DNA of 64,000 nt, from assembly GCA_021234155.1 (NCBI GenBank), contig JAJEKV010000038.1:9948092-10012091 (forward strand). The letters run 5' to 3'. The notes beneath the pieces are model-generated. The model saw only the letters and a list, made by a program, of their open reading frames with translations. It made no database searches and was not told the origin of the DNA. A program made the translations under genes and the position numbers. The DNA is from Isoetes taiwanensis (taxonomy: Eukaryota > Streptophyta > Lycopodiopsida > Isoetales > Isoetaceae). Positions 45,515-55,260 of this stretch are shown here, in pieces. Each line of letters opens with the position of its first letter. Position 1 is the first letter of the stretch.

Positions 45515-46250
45515 CATGTAAATTAAGTTTTTCACCACTCCTCGAACACACAAGACATTATCAATAGATATTACACTTCCATCTTCTCCTTCAAGCTCTA
45601 ACAAGCCACACCCCTTCTACTTTTGTTCTTCATTAGCCATAATGCATAACATTTAAGTTTACTAGTTTGCATATCTTTTAATATTTGTGAACTTCCCATC
45701 ACGGATTTTTCAGCTCCAGAATCTATAACCACAAGGTTAGCCAAATTTTCATCGCAAATACTTGATAACATAAATGAATTTACCTCTTCTTTCAGAATTT
45801 CTTCGCTTGATACACTACTATGGTTGGTTTTGAAAAGGTCACCGTCCTTCTAGAAGTTCCTCTCGCTAGAAGATGAGGATCCTCTAAAGCTTCCACGACC
45901 TCTTCCTTTTCTTGAACACATATTTGCAAGATGCCCTCCTTCCCCACAAACATAACATGTACGACCTCTAATACGTGAACAGTTTGGTTTGATATGACCA
46001 CTCTCTCCACATCCATAACATATCACATCCTTTGTCTCTTTATTTCTCCCTCTCCCTCTTTCAAAAGTATATAAAATACTCTCTCCCCATGATTATAATC
46101 CCTTCTTGCTTCTCTTTGTGTAACTTCGGTTCTGCAAGATTTAATGCTTCTTCCTTAGTTTTTGCAAGGTGCGAATTAATGAAGCAATATTTTCATCATA
46201 TTCAAAGAAACATGTCCGATATGTACAATATTTTAGATCGAGCGTAAAGG
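45515..46250 (-). pseudogene. Copia E1 gag zinc knuckles and protease, broken
   Basis: Homologous to 40560-41280 of E2. The two CCHC knuckles can be read near 46015-45900, and the protease DSGA site near 45720 (VVIDSGAEKS on the minus strand). The frame is interrupted at several points that are intact in E2, the reverse of the situation in integrase. The two units therefore complement each other as references, which fits patchy consensus quality better than steady decay. Confidence 0.85.
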
Positions 46251-46726
46251 GGAGCAAGACCATCTAAATCCATAAATATGCCTTCCATTTTGTCAAACAA
46301 TTCCACCAAATCCTTACCTCCCGACATACTTGAGCATTCTTAGTTCCTGCTCGAAGTTTATATATTTGAGATGCGCTTTAATTTTTCATATTCATTCAGT
46401 AAATATTGCCACATCTCTCGTGGACTCATATGATGAATAGAAGCTATAATTCCATAACCAAGTTTGGAAATAATAATACCTTTAGCCTGAGCTATTTCCT
46501 TAGAGGATGGCTCCTCCGGCACTGCTTGCACCTTTCAGCCTTTATTGTAATCTTCCCTCGCTTCTCGGTTTCAAGAAGAGGTCTCACATAATCCCAAAGC
46601 CCTTCACTTCCAACGCTTTTTCCACTTTCACCTTCCATGCTTGAAAAACCCGAGCCTCCCTTGTAGACTTCAACACCAGCTAATATTGAAGCAAAGAACT
46701 TTGTTTGTCGCCTATCTCTTTTGAAC

Positions 46727-46744
46727 TCAAAGCTCTGATACAGA
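46727..46744 (-). other. Primer-binding site of E1
   Basis: On the minus strand TCTGTATCAGAGCTTTGAG follows the LTR. It is a near match to the initiator-Met tRNA complement TGGTATCAGAGC. Confidence 0.85.
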
Positions 46745-47377
46745 TGATAGAAACAAGCTTTTGAGTCCCGAATTGAACCCAGATAAGAAAACCACAGCTC
46801 AATCTCCTACACTCTTCTCCCTTTTAAAATTCAAAATCCACAAAGGATTAGCAAAGACACGTAATCGTTACATACAGATTAACCACACAAAGCTTAACAG
46901 AAGATAAGATCAATGCCGGATAACATTGAATAAGCACAAAATAACCACACAAAGCTTAATGTAAGATAAGATCAATGCTGGATAACATGAATAAGCACAA
47001 AAACCAGAACCTGGAATGCTTTTGGTCAGACCAATTTCTGTCACTGCAGCTACCCTAGGCGATCGATTCTTCTTCCAATCTCGTGAAACGTTGCCCATAG
47101 ATGCAATTTCGGCCAGTACTCAAGACAAATTCTTCAAGACAGATTCGGCCAAGACTCTCCAAAGAACCGACCGTCCGGACCCCGACTGCCGCTCACCGTG
47201 CCAGCCAATAAACAATCTTTGCTTTTTTTCCTCGTTGCCCTCCTTTCTTTTGCTTACCTCTTTTAAAAATAACCTTAGCATGCAAACATAATATCTTGAA
47301 ATAATCCATGTGTTTTTATATGTGACTGCCACATGTAGCTAGCCATCAACCATCACATAGGCATGACAAGCACTACA
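46745..47377 (-). repeat. Copia LTR 3 (5' LTR of E1)
   Basis: A 633-bp LTR, forward TGATAGAAAC to GCACTACA, followed at once by ATGCA, the start of the 211-bp host duplication and presumably E1's target duplication. Confidence 0.93.
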
Positions 47378-47588
47378 ATGCAATTTAATTATTTTTCACT
47401 TGGTTCTGAACTAGGCAATATTCGTCCTAAGTTGCATCCTCTGTTTTGGTTCCTTACTAAATTTCATTTATGAATCATATATATTTAGGAATTTGCTATC
47501 TTTAAAGATGTTATCCATAACCAACATGGCAATGTAATTGCCTTATGTCAAGCCAACGAATTGTCATAACTATTAGTACGCCTCATAG
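47378..47588. repeat. 211-bp flanking duplication, right copy
   Basis: Near-identical to 32044-32254 (start ATGCAATTTAATT, end GCCTCATAG). After it the host sequence continues TTTACTG. In this copy the E2 insertion site (CATAG/TTTAC) is empty. Confidence 0.95.
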
Positions 47589-48479
47589 TTTACTGATTTT
47601 TAATGTTTTCAATGGTAATGACTATTCAAACTGGTAAATTTTATTCCTTAATTTGCACATAGTATTGGATGTTGTATTAAGCGCTACTTAGTTTCCACAT
47701 TATAATAATTTTTGTCAAGTTTCTATTGTTTTTTCATTACGTTGGCAAATAAATTTTTTAAAATTTTGGTTGGGAGAAAAATTAATTAATGGAAAAGAAG
47801 AGGTTTATATGACCTTGACGACACCTAACATATAATCCAAAAGCTAAAAAATGAAAATTTGTAAGTCAAAAAAGCTTTCTGAGGCTTCGGATCCGGATCG
47901 AAAGTGAAGCATCGACCATGGCCATGGGCATTTACGTGTTAGGTTTGAGGCGGGCGATGGCTTTTCCGCTCATGCAAGCTACTCTAGGGAGAGCTGGGAG
48001 ATAGTTTTGAGTTATTTTGCCAAGCTTCTTCTCGAGAAGAACAAAGGATGTGAAGATAAGGTTCTGATTTTGAATGAGTAGATAAGGATTGCCTTAGGAA
48101 TGGGCGTGAAACTTGGTCGAGCTTGGGCTTGTAGGAATCGTTGCTTGGTCTGCAAAAAATATTTTTCATTAGTATAGGTACAGTGGAAATGCTTATCGAT
48201 ATGGATATGGCTTGGCTACAAAATCTTGAGAAGGTTCTCGAGCTGTTGTTTTACTTCCGAAGATACATGACCGGTGGTGGGGGTTTGAGAGGTAATAGGG
48301 GGCACCCTATTTCGCTTTTAAACAAAATAACGGGATGAAAGAAGAATTACAATGAAAGATCTTAATATATCCAAGCAAATTAAAGTTAAAAAGAGGGACT
48401 ATTTGTAGGGCTTAAACAGAGCATTCGGGCCTCTCAAATTTCATGCTCCCTATTTGGTGCATGTAGGGCTGATTTTTCA
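47589..48479. other. No gene recognised
   Basis: AT-rich host or old repeat sequence with short frames only (for example 48141-48338, plus strand). Nothing identifiable. Confidence 0.4.
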
Positions 48480-48690
48480 GATATAGAAAGTCCAAGAATG
48501 GACTTTGCTAGATAGGCGTCTGTTCTATGCCACGTGTTGCCAATGCAACTGGCCAAAACAAGAAAGTCAAGCAAAAATGTAATGTTACTAAATGAATTTC
48601 CCGAAATGAAAGAAGGGGGAAATGCCACGTGGTAGTGCAAGATAGGACACGAGGGCGTAAACGGCGCCTATTTGTTGTTTACGATCTAGA
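48480..48690. repeat. MITE-like repeat, copy 2
   Basis: Contains the AAAGTCCA..TGGACTTT hairpin at its left (48487-48506) and a right half matching 21590-21690. Its two ends are loosely inverted: AGATAGGCGTCTGTT near 48510 against AACGGCGCCTATTTGTT near 48662, and CCACGTG on both sides. It looks like a short non-autonomous element of about 200 bp. Confidence 0.55.
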
Positions 48691-48815
48691 ATCGATTTTT
48701 GCTATGCTATATATATCCATTGGACTTGATTGCAATGTGTTTTGTGGTTTTCTTTTTCGTGGTCTAATTTGTTTAGCTTGTTTCCCCACTCGCAAATACT
48801 ATGGTGTGTTATGAG

Positions 48816-49519
48816 AGAAGGAAGGAAGGAAGGAAGGAAGTTTATTTTAACGCCCACGGAGGCCGAGGCCTATGAGACGAGACATGCAGAGAACAGCAAA
48901 AGAAGCCAAAAACCCCAACACCAAAAACAAACAATGTAATCAGACAAGAGAACCCTACTACCGGGATGAAAAACCCCCACTTGGGAGGAAAAACCCTAAC
49001 AAAAAAGAGGCTCTCAAATACCATGCCCCCAAGAGAAAGTCCGACGTCAAACCGGGCAGGATGTAAGCTCCCGGTCGCGCTACCATAGGTGATGCAGTAA
49101 GCGATGTAGCGGTGTGTCGAGCATCTAAGATCGGTGTGCACTACTCGGACCGGGCATATGCCGGGCAATCACTGGAGGGCATGGTACTCATCCTCTATCA
49201 CGCGGCATCTCACAACACCGACATATCCTCTCCTCCCCGGGATCCTGTGCCCGCCATTCACCCCCAAACATTGCTTCAATTCGAGGTAATGGGAACCCGC
49301 CCTTATGGCAGCAATAGCTCTCGTTTCTTCACGTAGATGTGTGCTTTCTGGGTACCGATGGGGTCCATGCTCAAGGCCGGGATTAATCGGCATTGATAGT
49401 GCTGTCTTTGGGCTTTGCAAGAGTAGAGGCATCCTGAGGGTGGCAAAGATAGCCATCCAATTGCCCATTACAAGATCGATCGCGCCGCTGCCACCATCTG
49501 TTGGTAGTCCATAGACCAC
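48816..49519 (-). pseudogene. LINE 3' fragment with (TTCC)n tail
   Basis: On the minus strand the protein traces are IRAGSHYLELKQCLGVNGGH (about 49315-49255) and VVRCRVIEDEYHALQ (about 49210-49170), then CPAYAR. These fit the C-terminal zinc-knuckle segment of LINE ORF2 proteins related to the one at 28-31.5 kb, where IEIGRW and CP are seen. DARHTATSLTA follows in another frame. The element ends on this strand in a CTTCC tandem tail (48816-48840 on the plus strand as GGAAG repeats) instead of poly(A). The 5' part is missing, as expected for truncated reverse transcription. Confidence 0.65.
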
Positions 49520-49680
49520 CTCCTAATGGCTATGGTGCTCGCCCAAAAAGCAGGCATGGCCGATTTAAAGCTCCCTTTTCGACTTTGTACTGTTGGATAT
49601 CAATTAAAAAAATTTCACAAAATACTTGCTCTTGTGGTTGTTTATGGGAAGAAAAAAATAACTATATTTTGGAAGGAGTA

Positions 49681-49782
49681 ATTTTAGGGACCTTAAAATT
49701 TCTTGTGGAAATTTTGAGGTGCGGAGCTGCGAGTGGCGGTCTGCTCAAAATTTCCACAAGGAATTTTACAGGTCCCTAAAAT
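49681..49782. repeat. Foldback element, 38-bp arms
   Basis: ATTTTAGGGACCTTAAAATT… at 49681-49718 pairs with …TTTACAGGTCCCTAAAAT at 49745-49782. The 26-bp loop is GC-rich. Arms match almost perfectly. It is probably a MITE or TIR-only derivative; hairpin transcripts would be perfect small-RNA precursors. Confidence 0.85.
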
Positions 49783-51362
49783 TCTGTGACGAAATTTCAA
49801 TTAGCTTGAAATTTAGCCCGTTCTTGAGGCTGGAGCTTGATTTTTGCTATAGAAAATTCGTTTGATGCCGGATTTTGATGAAGCCTGGCTGTAATGGAGC
49901 AGCAGGCCAGAGCTTTGGTGCCATCAAGAAGTCTATGGCTGCTGGAAGAAGCCCTAGTTCTTGCAGTCAGAATGAAGGAAAAAAATATGAAAAATAAGCA
50001 AGAGTTTACCTTGATTCAACTCTATTTTGTCTATGCCACCGGTGCATGCAACAAAAAAAAAAAAAAAATCGAAAAAGCAAGCCTCCATTCAACTGGTTTC
50101 TGTAGTTTGTGGCTTGCCGGAGCTTGGGTGCAGTATTAGAGGCAGGATCAGAAGCGTGCATTTTCATGACAAACAGAAACAAACTTAGGAGCGCTGAAAT
50201 AGAAACACAAACATGGTTAGGAGGTATGAAATAGAAACAGATCGAGAAGCCGTACCAAAAACGTCGCCATGATGTGAATAAAAAATTTTGGGGTTTTAAA
50301 AGATAAAGTGGTTAAATTTCAAGGTGGTTGAAATTTCGGATGTGTTAATGGACGTTGCCCTTTTTTTTTTTTTGCTTTTTAGCATGCCAACCCAACCAAG
50401 CTTACAACATTTCTTGCAATTCTAGTATCCACATGTCACCTCGACCTCACCAAAATTTGATGTGGCACTTTAATTCGCTGTTGGATCTAGAAATTTCAGC
50501 ATTGACTGCTATGAAAATTAACCAAAATTGCGCATTTTAAGACGAATGGGTCGGTCCTTCTCGGGGATTAGTTCCTCTACTTCTCCAATCGACTCAACGT
50601 ATTTTGGAACCTTCTTCCATTTTTGGGGCTCTCGTTTCCATCCATTCTTAAGGGCTTCCACTTCTGGGTTTCCAGTCACATTTTTCCTTCACTTTATTAT
50701 TTGAGAAACTTTTTGGACGGAGGGAATCGTTTTTTTCGATGATGGCAGTCGAGATACTGGTAGGTATTTTCCTCAGCCTTCCATGATTAAGCAAATGGAT
50801 TTTAAATCTGGATGACTTTTGTGCCTAAAAATTGTTCAGGGATCCTCACTTTTTTTTATTTTGGCACAGGCAGGATTATTTATTTTTTTCTCTCCGTGCG
50901 CCATAAATGGGGGTATTTGTGTATCACATTACTTATCTCTTTCTTTCTTTATAGCTTAAAGAGTTCTTTGCATTAAGCGAGTTCGGCAAGGAAGTATTAG
51001 ACTACGAAAGTATGCAAAAACATCCGTAAATCCTCGGATGCATCCTCTGTTTCTTCCAGCATTTTTGTTTCAGAGGTCTTCATGTATCTAAAGAAGCAGC
51101 CGGATTAACAGGGGCCAGCTTAACCCCTTTCTACTGCCTGCCTTCTCTCTCACAAAATTGGTAGGTCCAAAATTGTTGTTTGAAGATCCTTTTTAGTAAG
51201 TCGTGAAAATGTTCAAGTTTTTTCTTGATCATGGCATAATTTTTAGAGCTTTGTAGAGGCGGGCGGCGATGGACTCCTTGAAATAGGTAATTTAATGAGA
51301 CAAAGCTCTTTCAAAATATTTCGCAAGTTAAATGCTTGATGTTTCTTCTTGGGGAAACTATG
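49783..51362. other. No gene recognised
   Basis: Contains A and T homopolymers (50050, 50360, 50850) and short frames only. Some parts may be introns or UTR of whatever gene owns the exon at 51567, but no splice-linked coding was found. Confidence 0.35.
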
Positions 51363-51526
51363 AAACTACCCTTATGAGTTTGTGTAATTACCAAAATGCC
51401 CTTATGAGTTTTAAAATTACCAAAATGCCCCTACACTCCTATTATACACAAGGGCATTTTAGTAATTTTGAAACTCATAAGGGTATTTTGGTAATTACAC
51501 AAACTCATAGGGGTATTTTGGTAGTT
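51363..51526. repeat. Foldback element, ~70-bp arms
   Basis: The left arm (51363-51432) has AACTACC, then CTTATGAGTTTGTGTAATTA, then CCAAAATGCCC twice. The right arm (51450-51526) is its reverse complement with one extra AAAATACCC unit. Within each arm the ATTACCAAAATGCCCTTATG-like unit is itself repeated. A long, nearly perfect hairpin with a ~17-bp loop results. Confidence 0.9.
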
Positions 51527-51566
51527 TTTCCATTTTTCTTTTAATTTTTGGCCTGTATAGGTGCAG

Positions 51567-51857
51567 GAATCTAAGATCATACTTCTTTCAAAAGAACTGG
51601 ACCCTAAGCTGCTCTGCATAATCAGAATCTCGCTTTCTACTTGCAAGCTATTCTTAGCTATGTTGTATATCATGGATAAAAGCATGGCAAATTGTCTCTC
51701 AGATGATCTCAAGTTCAAAAAAAATACAAAATTAGAAATACTCAACCAGGCTAGGATCGCCCATCCTTCCACGATTTCTGCAAGGTCTTCAAAGTGGCAG
51801 AAGCAAATTGAAGAGGCCAAGCACCACCAAACATTAAAAGAAAGATCCAAAGATCAG
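51567..51857 (+). CDS. Possible exon of an unrecognised gene
   Basis: A 97-codon open segment lies between a good acceptor (GTGCAG/GAATC) and a donor (CAG/GTATTC). The start is ESKIILLSKELDPKLLCIIR; later parts are AMLYIMDKSMANCLSDDL and SSKWQKQIEEAKHHQTLKER. It is helix-rich and charged at its C-terminus, and ordinary protein in composition. The frame continues past the donor to 52109, where a second piece (SESTFKASQSRRREQVMQ, FGLKNKQWASNNR) could be another exon. I do not know the family. A foldback element sits directly upstream, in what would be the preceding intron. Confidence 0.35.
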
Positions 51858-53039
51858 GTATTCGATTTTACAAGAATGTTCTATTTTTTTTTAACCTTCA
51901 GATCTCCTCAATGTTCACTTATGTATACGGACTTTAAGAGTGAATCCACCTTCAAAGCAAGTCAAAGCAGGCGAAGAGAACAAGTAATGCAATTCTTATT
52001 AGATGTATGCTTTGGCCTCAAGAACAAGCAATGGGCTTCAAACAACAGAGGTCTCAGGAGCTTCATAGTAGTGCTTGCATTGCAATGTTATCTTTTTAGA
52101 TCTCTCTGATTGTGGTATATAGCGATAGCATTGAAGATCTACCTCTATTTGTATCTGTATCTTGAGTTCCAGTTCAGGCCATGGAGATACTTTAAATTGC
52201 AGGCATTGTGTTTTGAGTTTATATCTAACATTGTTTGCAAACAAATCTACCTTAGAGGCACTCAACAGGCTAAGTTCATTGTCATTTGTAATAGTCATCC
52301 CGTTTTCATTCCAAAGCATTATAAACTGATAGGCTGTGGCCAAGGTTCTTATCAACAAGATACGTGGTTTTGTATTTTGAGCAATGCTCTATAGTCCAAT
52401 CTGGCTATTTGATGCACTAGACATCTCTTTTGCATAAATGTGCAATCAAAATTCTAGCTCTGTGGAATAGGTCTTATTTGACCGATGCATTGACATATGA
52501 TAATGCCCCCTTCAAATGTCATCCAGCATTAGATCCTCTAGCAACAAATATATGAATTGAATGGCCTGGCCTGTTGTTAACTTATAAATTATCTTTTTGC
52601 TAATTGAATTCCACTTTCTCATCTGGTTTGGTGTATCTTGGCCTTAATGGTCATACAATGCTCCAGTTGGTGGCATGTCTCCACAAGCAAGCTTGCTTAA
52701 ATGATGGGTTATTTGTTTTTGCATTAGATAGTGTATTAATGTGTGATTTGTATTATGACAATACATTGATGAAGATGGTTCGGTTTATTTGACCCATAGA
52801 ATATGGCACAGGCTAGATTCCGTCTGGCTTATATGGATAGAATCCAACAATGGCAAAGAGCATACTTCTGCCTAAGTTATGGTTGCTTAATATAAGTTCT
52901 TTCACTTCCTTTTTTGAATGCACTTACCTTTGACTCATTGTTGTCAATGCAAATAGGTATGCGTCAGTTTATTATTGTTTTGAAGATCTCAACAAATCCT
53001 CTAAGATTAGAGTTTGTTTTGATTGATTCATACATGTTT

Positions 53040-53890
53040 CTTACCAAAAGTGTAGTGGAGGTGGCTCGCCTTTATAAGTATTTGGGCATTGAGTTTTCTA
53101 CTACCACACACCGGGATGCATCCATCGTTATCATCATCAAGGGCCGGAAAGCCCCAGATGCAATGCAAAACAACAGTTACAAGGCGTAGTCAGATGCATG
53201 GGGTCACTGTGCACACTTGTTGAGTGGCCTTGGTTGAACCGGCCCTCCTCTATGGGGCGTAAGTGTGGGGGCCGGTGATATCCCCACCACTTGGAACAAA
53301 GAGCGGGCATGTCTGAAGGCCTTCGGCCCCTTTGGGAGTGAAATCCACGGTCCCATATCAGATCTTGCTCCAGAGACAGACTTCCTTCCATTACGAGGGG
53401 GTCGCTACTGAACATCACATTATTTACTTCCAGAAGGTGGTGGCTATGGATGAAGCATGGCTGCCCAACCTTGCTTTGGCAAAGGGCGATGGGCCCAAGC
53501 AGCGACTCAAAGCTTCTTGGAAAGACAAGCAAGCCCGTGGTTCGCGCTATGGAATGTGCAGCACCACACGATGTGGACCGGTGCATACACCAAGGAACGC
53601 TACCGCTTTGCCTTGAAGCAAGATTACTTGGATACTTGCTTCATGGCCAAGCTTTGGGATGCAGAGGCCCTGTCACATGTCAAGGTGGCAAATTATCGAC
53701 AGCAGGTTAATCCCATGCTCACGAGGGGCCCACACCACTACCTGGCACCCATCTACCCATGAAAAAGCGCAGGGTGATTGCTTCCATTCGTTTAATCCTG
53801 GTACTAATACGCCTGCTGCTCTCTCTTTGTACTTGGGTCCCATAGGCCAGTTGGTCTCCGTGGACGATAAAATCATATTCTATTATATTC
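53040..53890 (+). pseudogene. LINE 3' fragment, same family as 28-31.5 kb
   Basis: The protein traces repeat those of the long copy: YKYLGIEFSTT (53085), APDAMQNNSYKA (53150; long copy ALYAMENNSYKP), GVKSTVPYQILLQ (53335; long copy GVKSTIPYG), YFQKVVAMDEAWLPNLALA (53430) and ALWNVQHHTMWTG (53545). The 3' ends also match: GGGTCCCATAGGCCAGTTGG then TCTCCGTGGACGATAAAAT and an ATTCTATTATATTCT tail. It is truncated at the 5' side within the RT region. Frame shifts separate the pieces. Confidence 0.75.
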
Positions 53891-55119
53891 TTTAATGTAA
53901 TTTAAAGTGAGGGAACACCTCCTTCCACATGGCATCCATGCAGTCAAAAACTCCATTGAAATGCACTATCCGTTTCAAATTGTCATTTTCGGTCTCCGTT
54001 TGACCTAATATTCTTATTAGTAAACAATAATTGGAACATGCATTTTTTGTAATACACATTTGACATTTATTGTATCTACTTATTTACAATTGTGATTTTG
54101 ACAAGGAGTCGAAACTTTGCTCATATTGACTTATCTTCGATGCATATTGACTTATCTTCGATTTAAAAAGATTCGAACTGAAGCCCATGGTTTATAATAT
54201 GAATGTGGTGACTAATTGGCCTTCAAACATCATAATGAATAATGTTTCTGCATCCATTCAACATGGTCTCTGGCCATCAAGTATCTGTCACCCATATAGT
54301 AAAATATAAAATATACAATTAGATCTCTATGCTTGCCAGTATGCACTCAATATTTATGTCACGAAAATGATAATAACATTCATTGCTTAATATGTTTATA
54401 TAAACAAGAAATTTATCGCGGCGGCCAAGGCCTCCGCGAACATTTCTCTTCGTCAACTCACTCCTGCAAGGGAGATTTGTGTAACTTTAAGTGATGCAAA
54501 AGATGTTCTTAAAATGTGAGACTTGATGTTTCTATAATATTAGGTCCTAGTGATGTGTGCTAGCATTGCACGAGTAGATTATGGGATATGCAACCTAAGA
54601 GCATGCATATGGATCTAGCAAAAATAACGAAAACAGTTCTAATGAAAACAATTTTCTAGTCTCAACAATGAGTTGTTATTTTGCATATACTCCATGTTGC
54701 AGTCAAAACATTGTCCAATTAGTGGACCTCCAAATATTTGCAGTTGATCTAGCTCTAGATTCAACAAAGATTGCTAGAGATGTTAGGTAGAATAAGTTAA
54801 AATTATAAGTTAAGCATAATACAAAAAGGATTGTGTTCTAGAACATAACTTGTCAAGGCCACAAGGGGTCAACTCTTGCAAATATATAAGAAAAACTTAA
54901 TAGTTATAAATGGAATGTAAAGAACCTGAGGTTCATAACTTTGCTTGTTCATCCTTCAATCATATTTTGATGGTTTTCTAGCAACTAATTACCAAATCAA
55001 TGTTGGAATTATGGTCATGCCACATTTCACAATAAGGAACATTTGGTATGAGTAATAATTGGGCACGTTGGGATGGTATTGAATAAAGGGGCAATTGGGA
55101 ATTATTATGGGCGTGAAGA
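53891..55119. other. No gene recognised
   Basis: AT-rich sequence; only short unrecognised frames. Confidence 0.45.
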
Positions 55120-55260
55120 GGGGTTAATCCTTGAGAACTGTTATGGCAAATAAATGAAGCGAGCCAGAGGAGGGCGAGTTTGTTTATTTGCCATAAGTGG
55201 ATGCAATGGCTCGCTTCGCTTATTTGCCATAACAGGCTCAACCAAGGGGGATTAACCCCT
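55120..55260. repeat. Foldback element, ~50-bp arms
   Basis: GGGTTAATCC..TTGAGAACTG, TTATGGCAAATAA and GAAGCGAGCCA (55120-55168) are mirrored by TGGCTCGCTTCGCTTATTTG, CCATAACAG and GGGATTAACCCC (55207-55259). An extra TTTATTTGCCATAA lies in the loop (55183-55196). A MITE-like hairpin. Confidence 0.85.

Larger units (their letters stand above)
41810..47377 (-). mobile_element. Copia retrotransposon unit E1 (uninterrupted)
   Basis: A 5.57-kb Ty1/copia element on the minus strand between LTR 2 and LTR 3, with primer-binding site, polypurine tract and all coding domains in copia order. Most of integrase and most of RT-RNase H are open. Breaks occur at 45510-45850 and 42470-42770, where the sequence differs from E2 at CTG/CAG positions. 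It preserves the empty insertion site of the 4.6-kb DNA transposon found in E2, so it is the better reference for the family. Confidence 0.95.

Noticed and set aside
32044-47588. 211-bp repeats as an ordinary target-site duplication
   Set aside because: Copia integrase makes 5-bp duplications. The 211-bp copies fit recombination between two insertions (or an assembly join).
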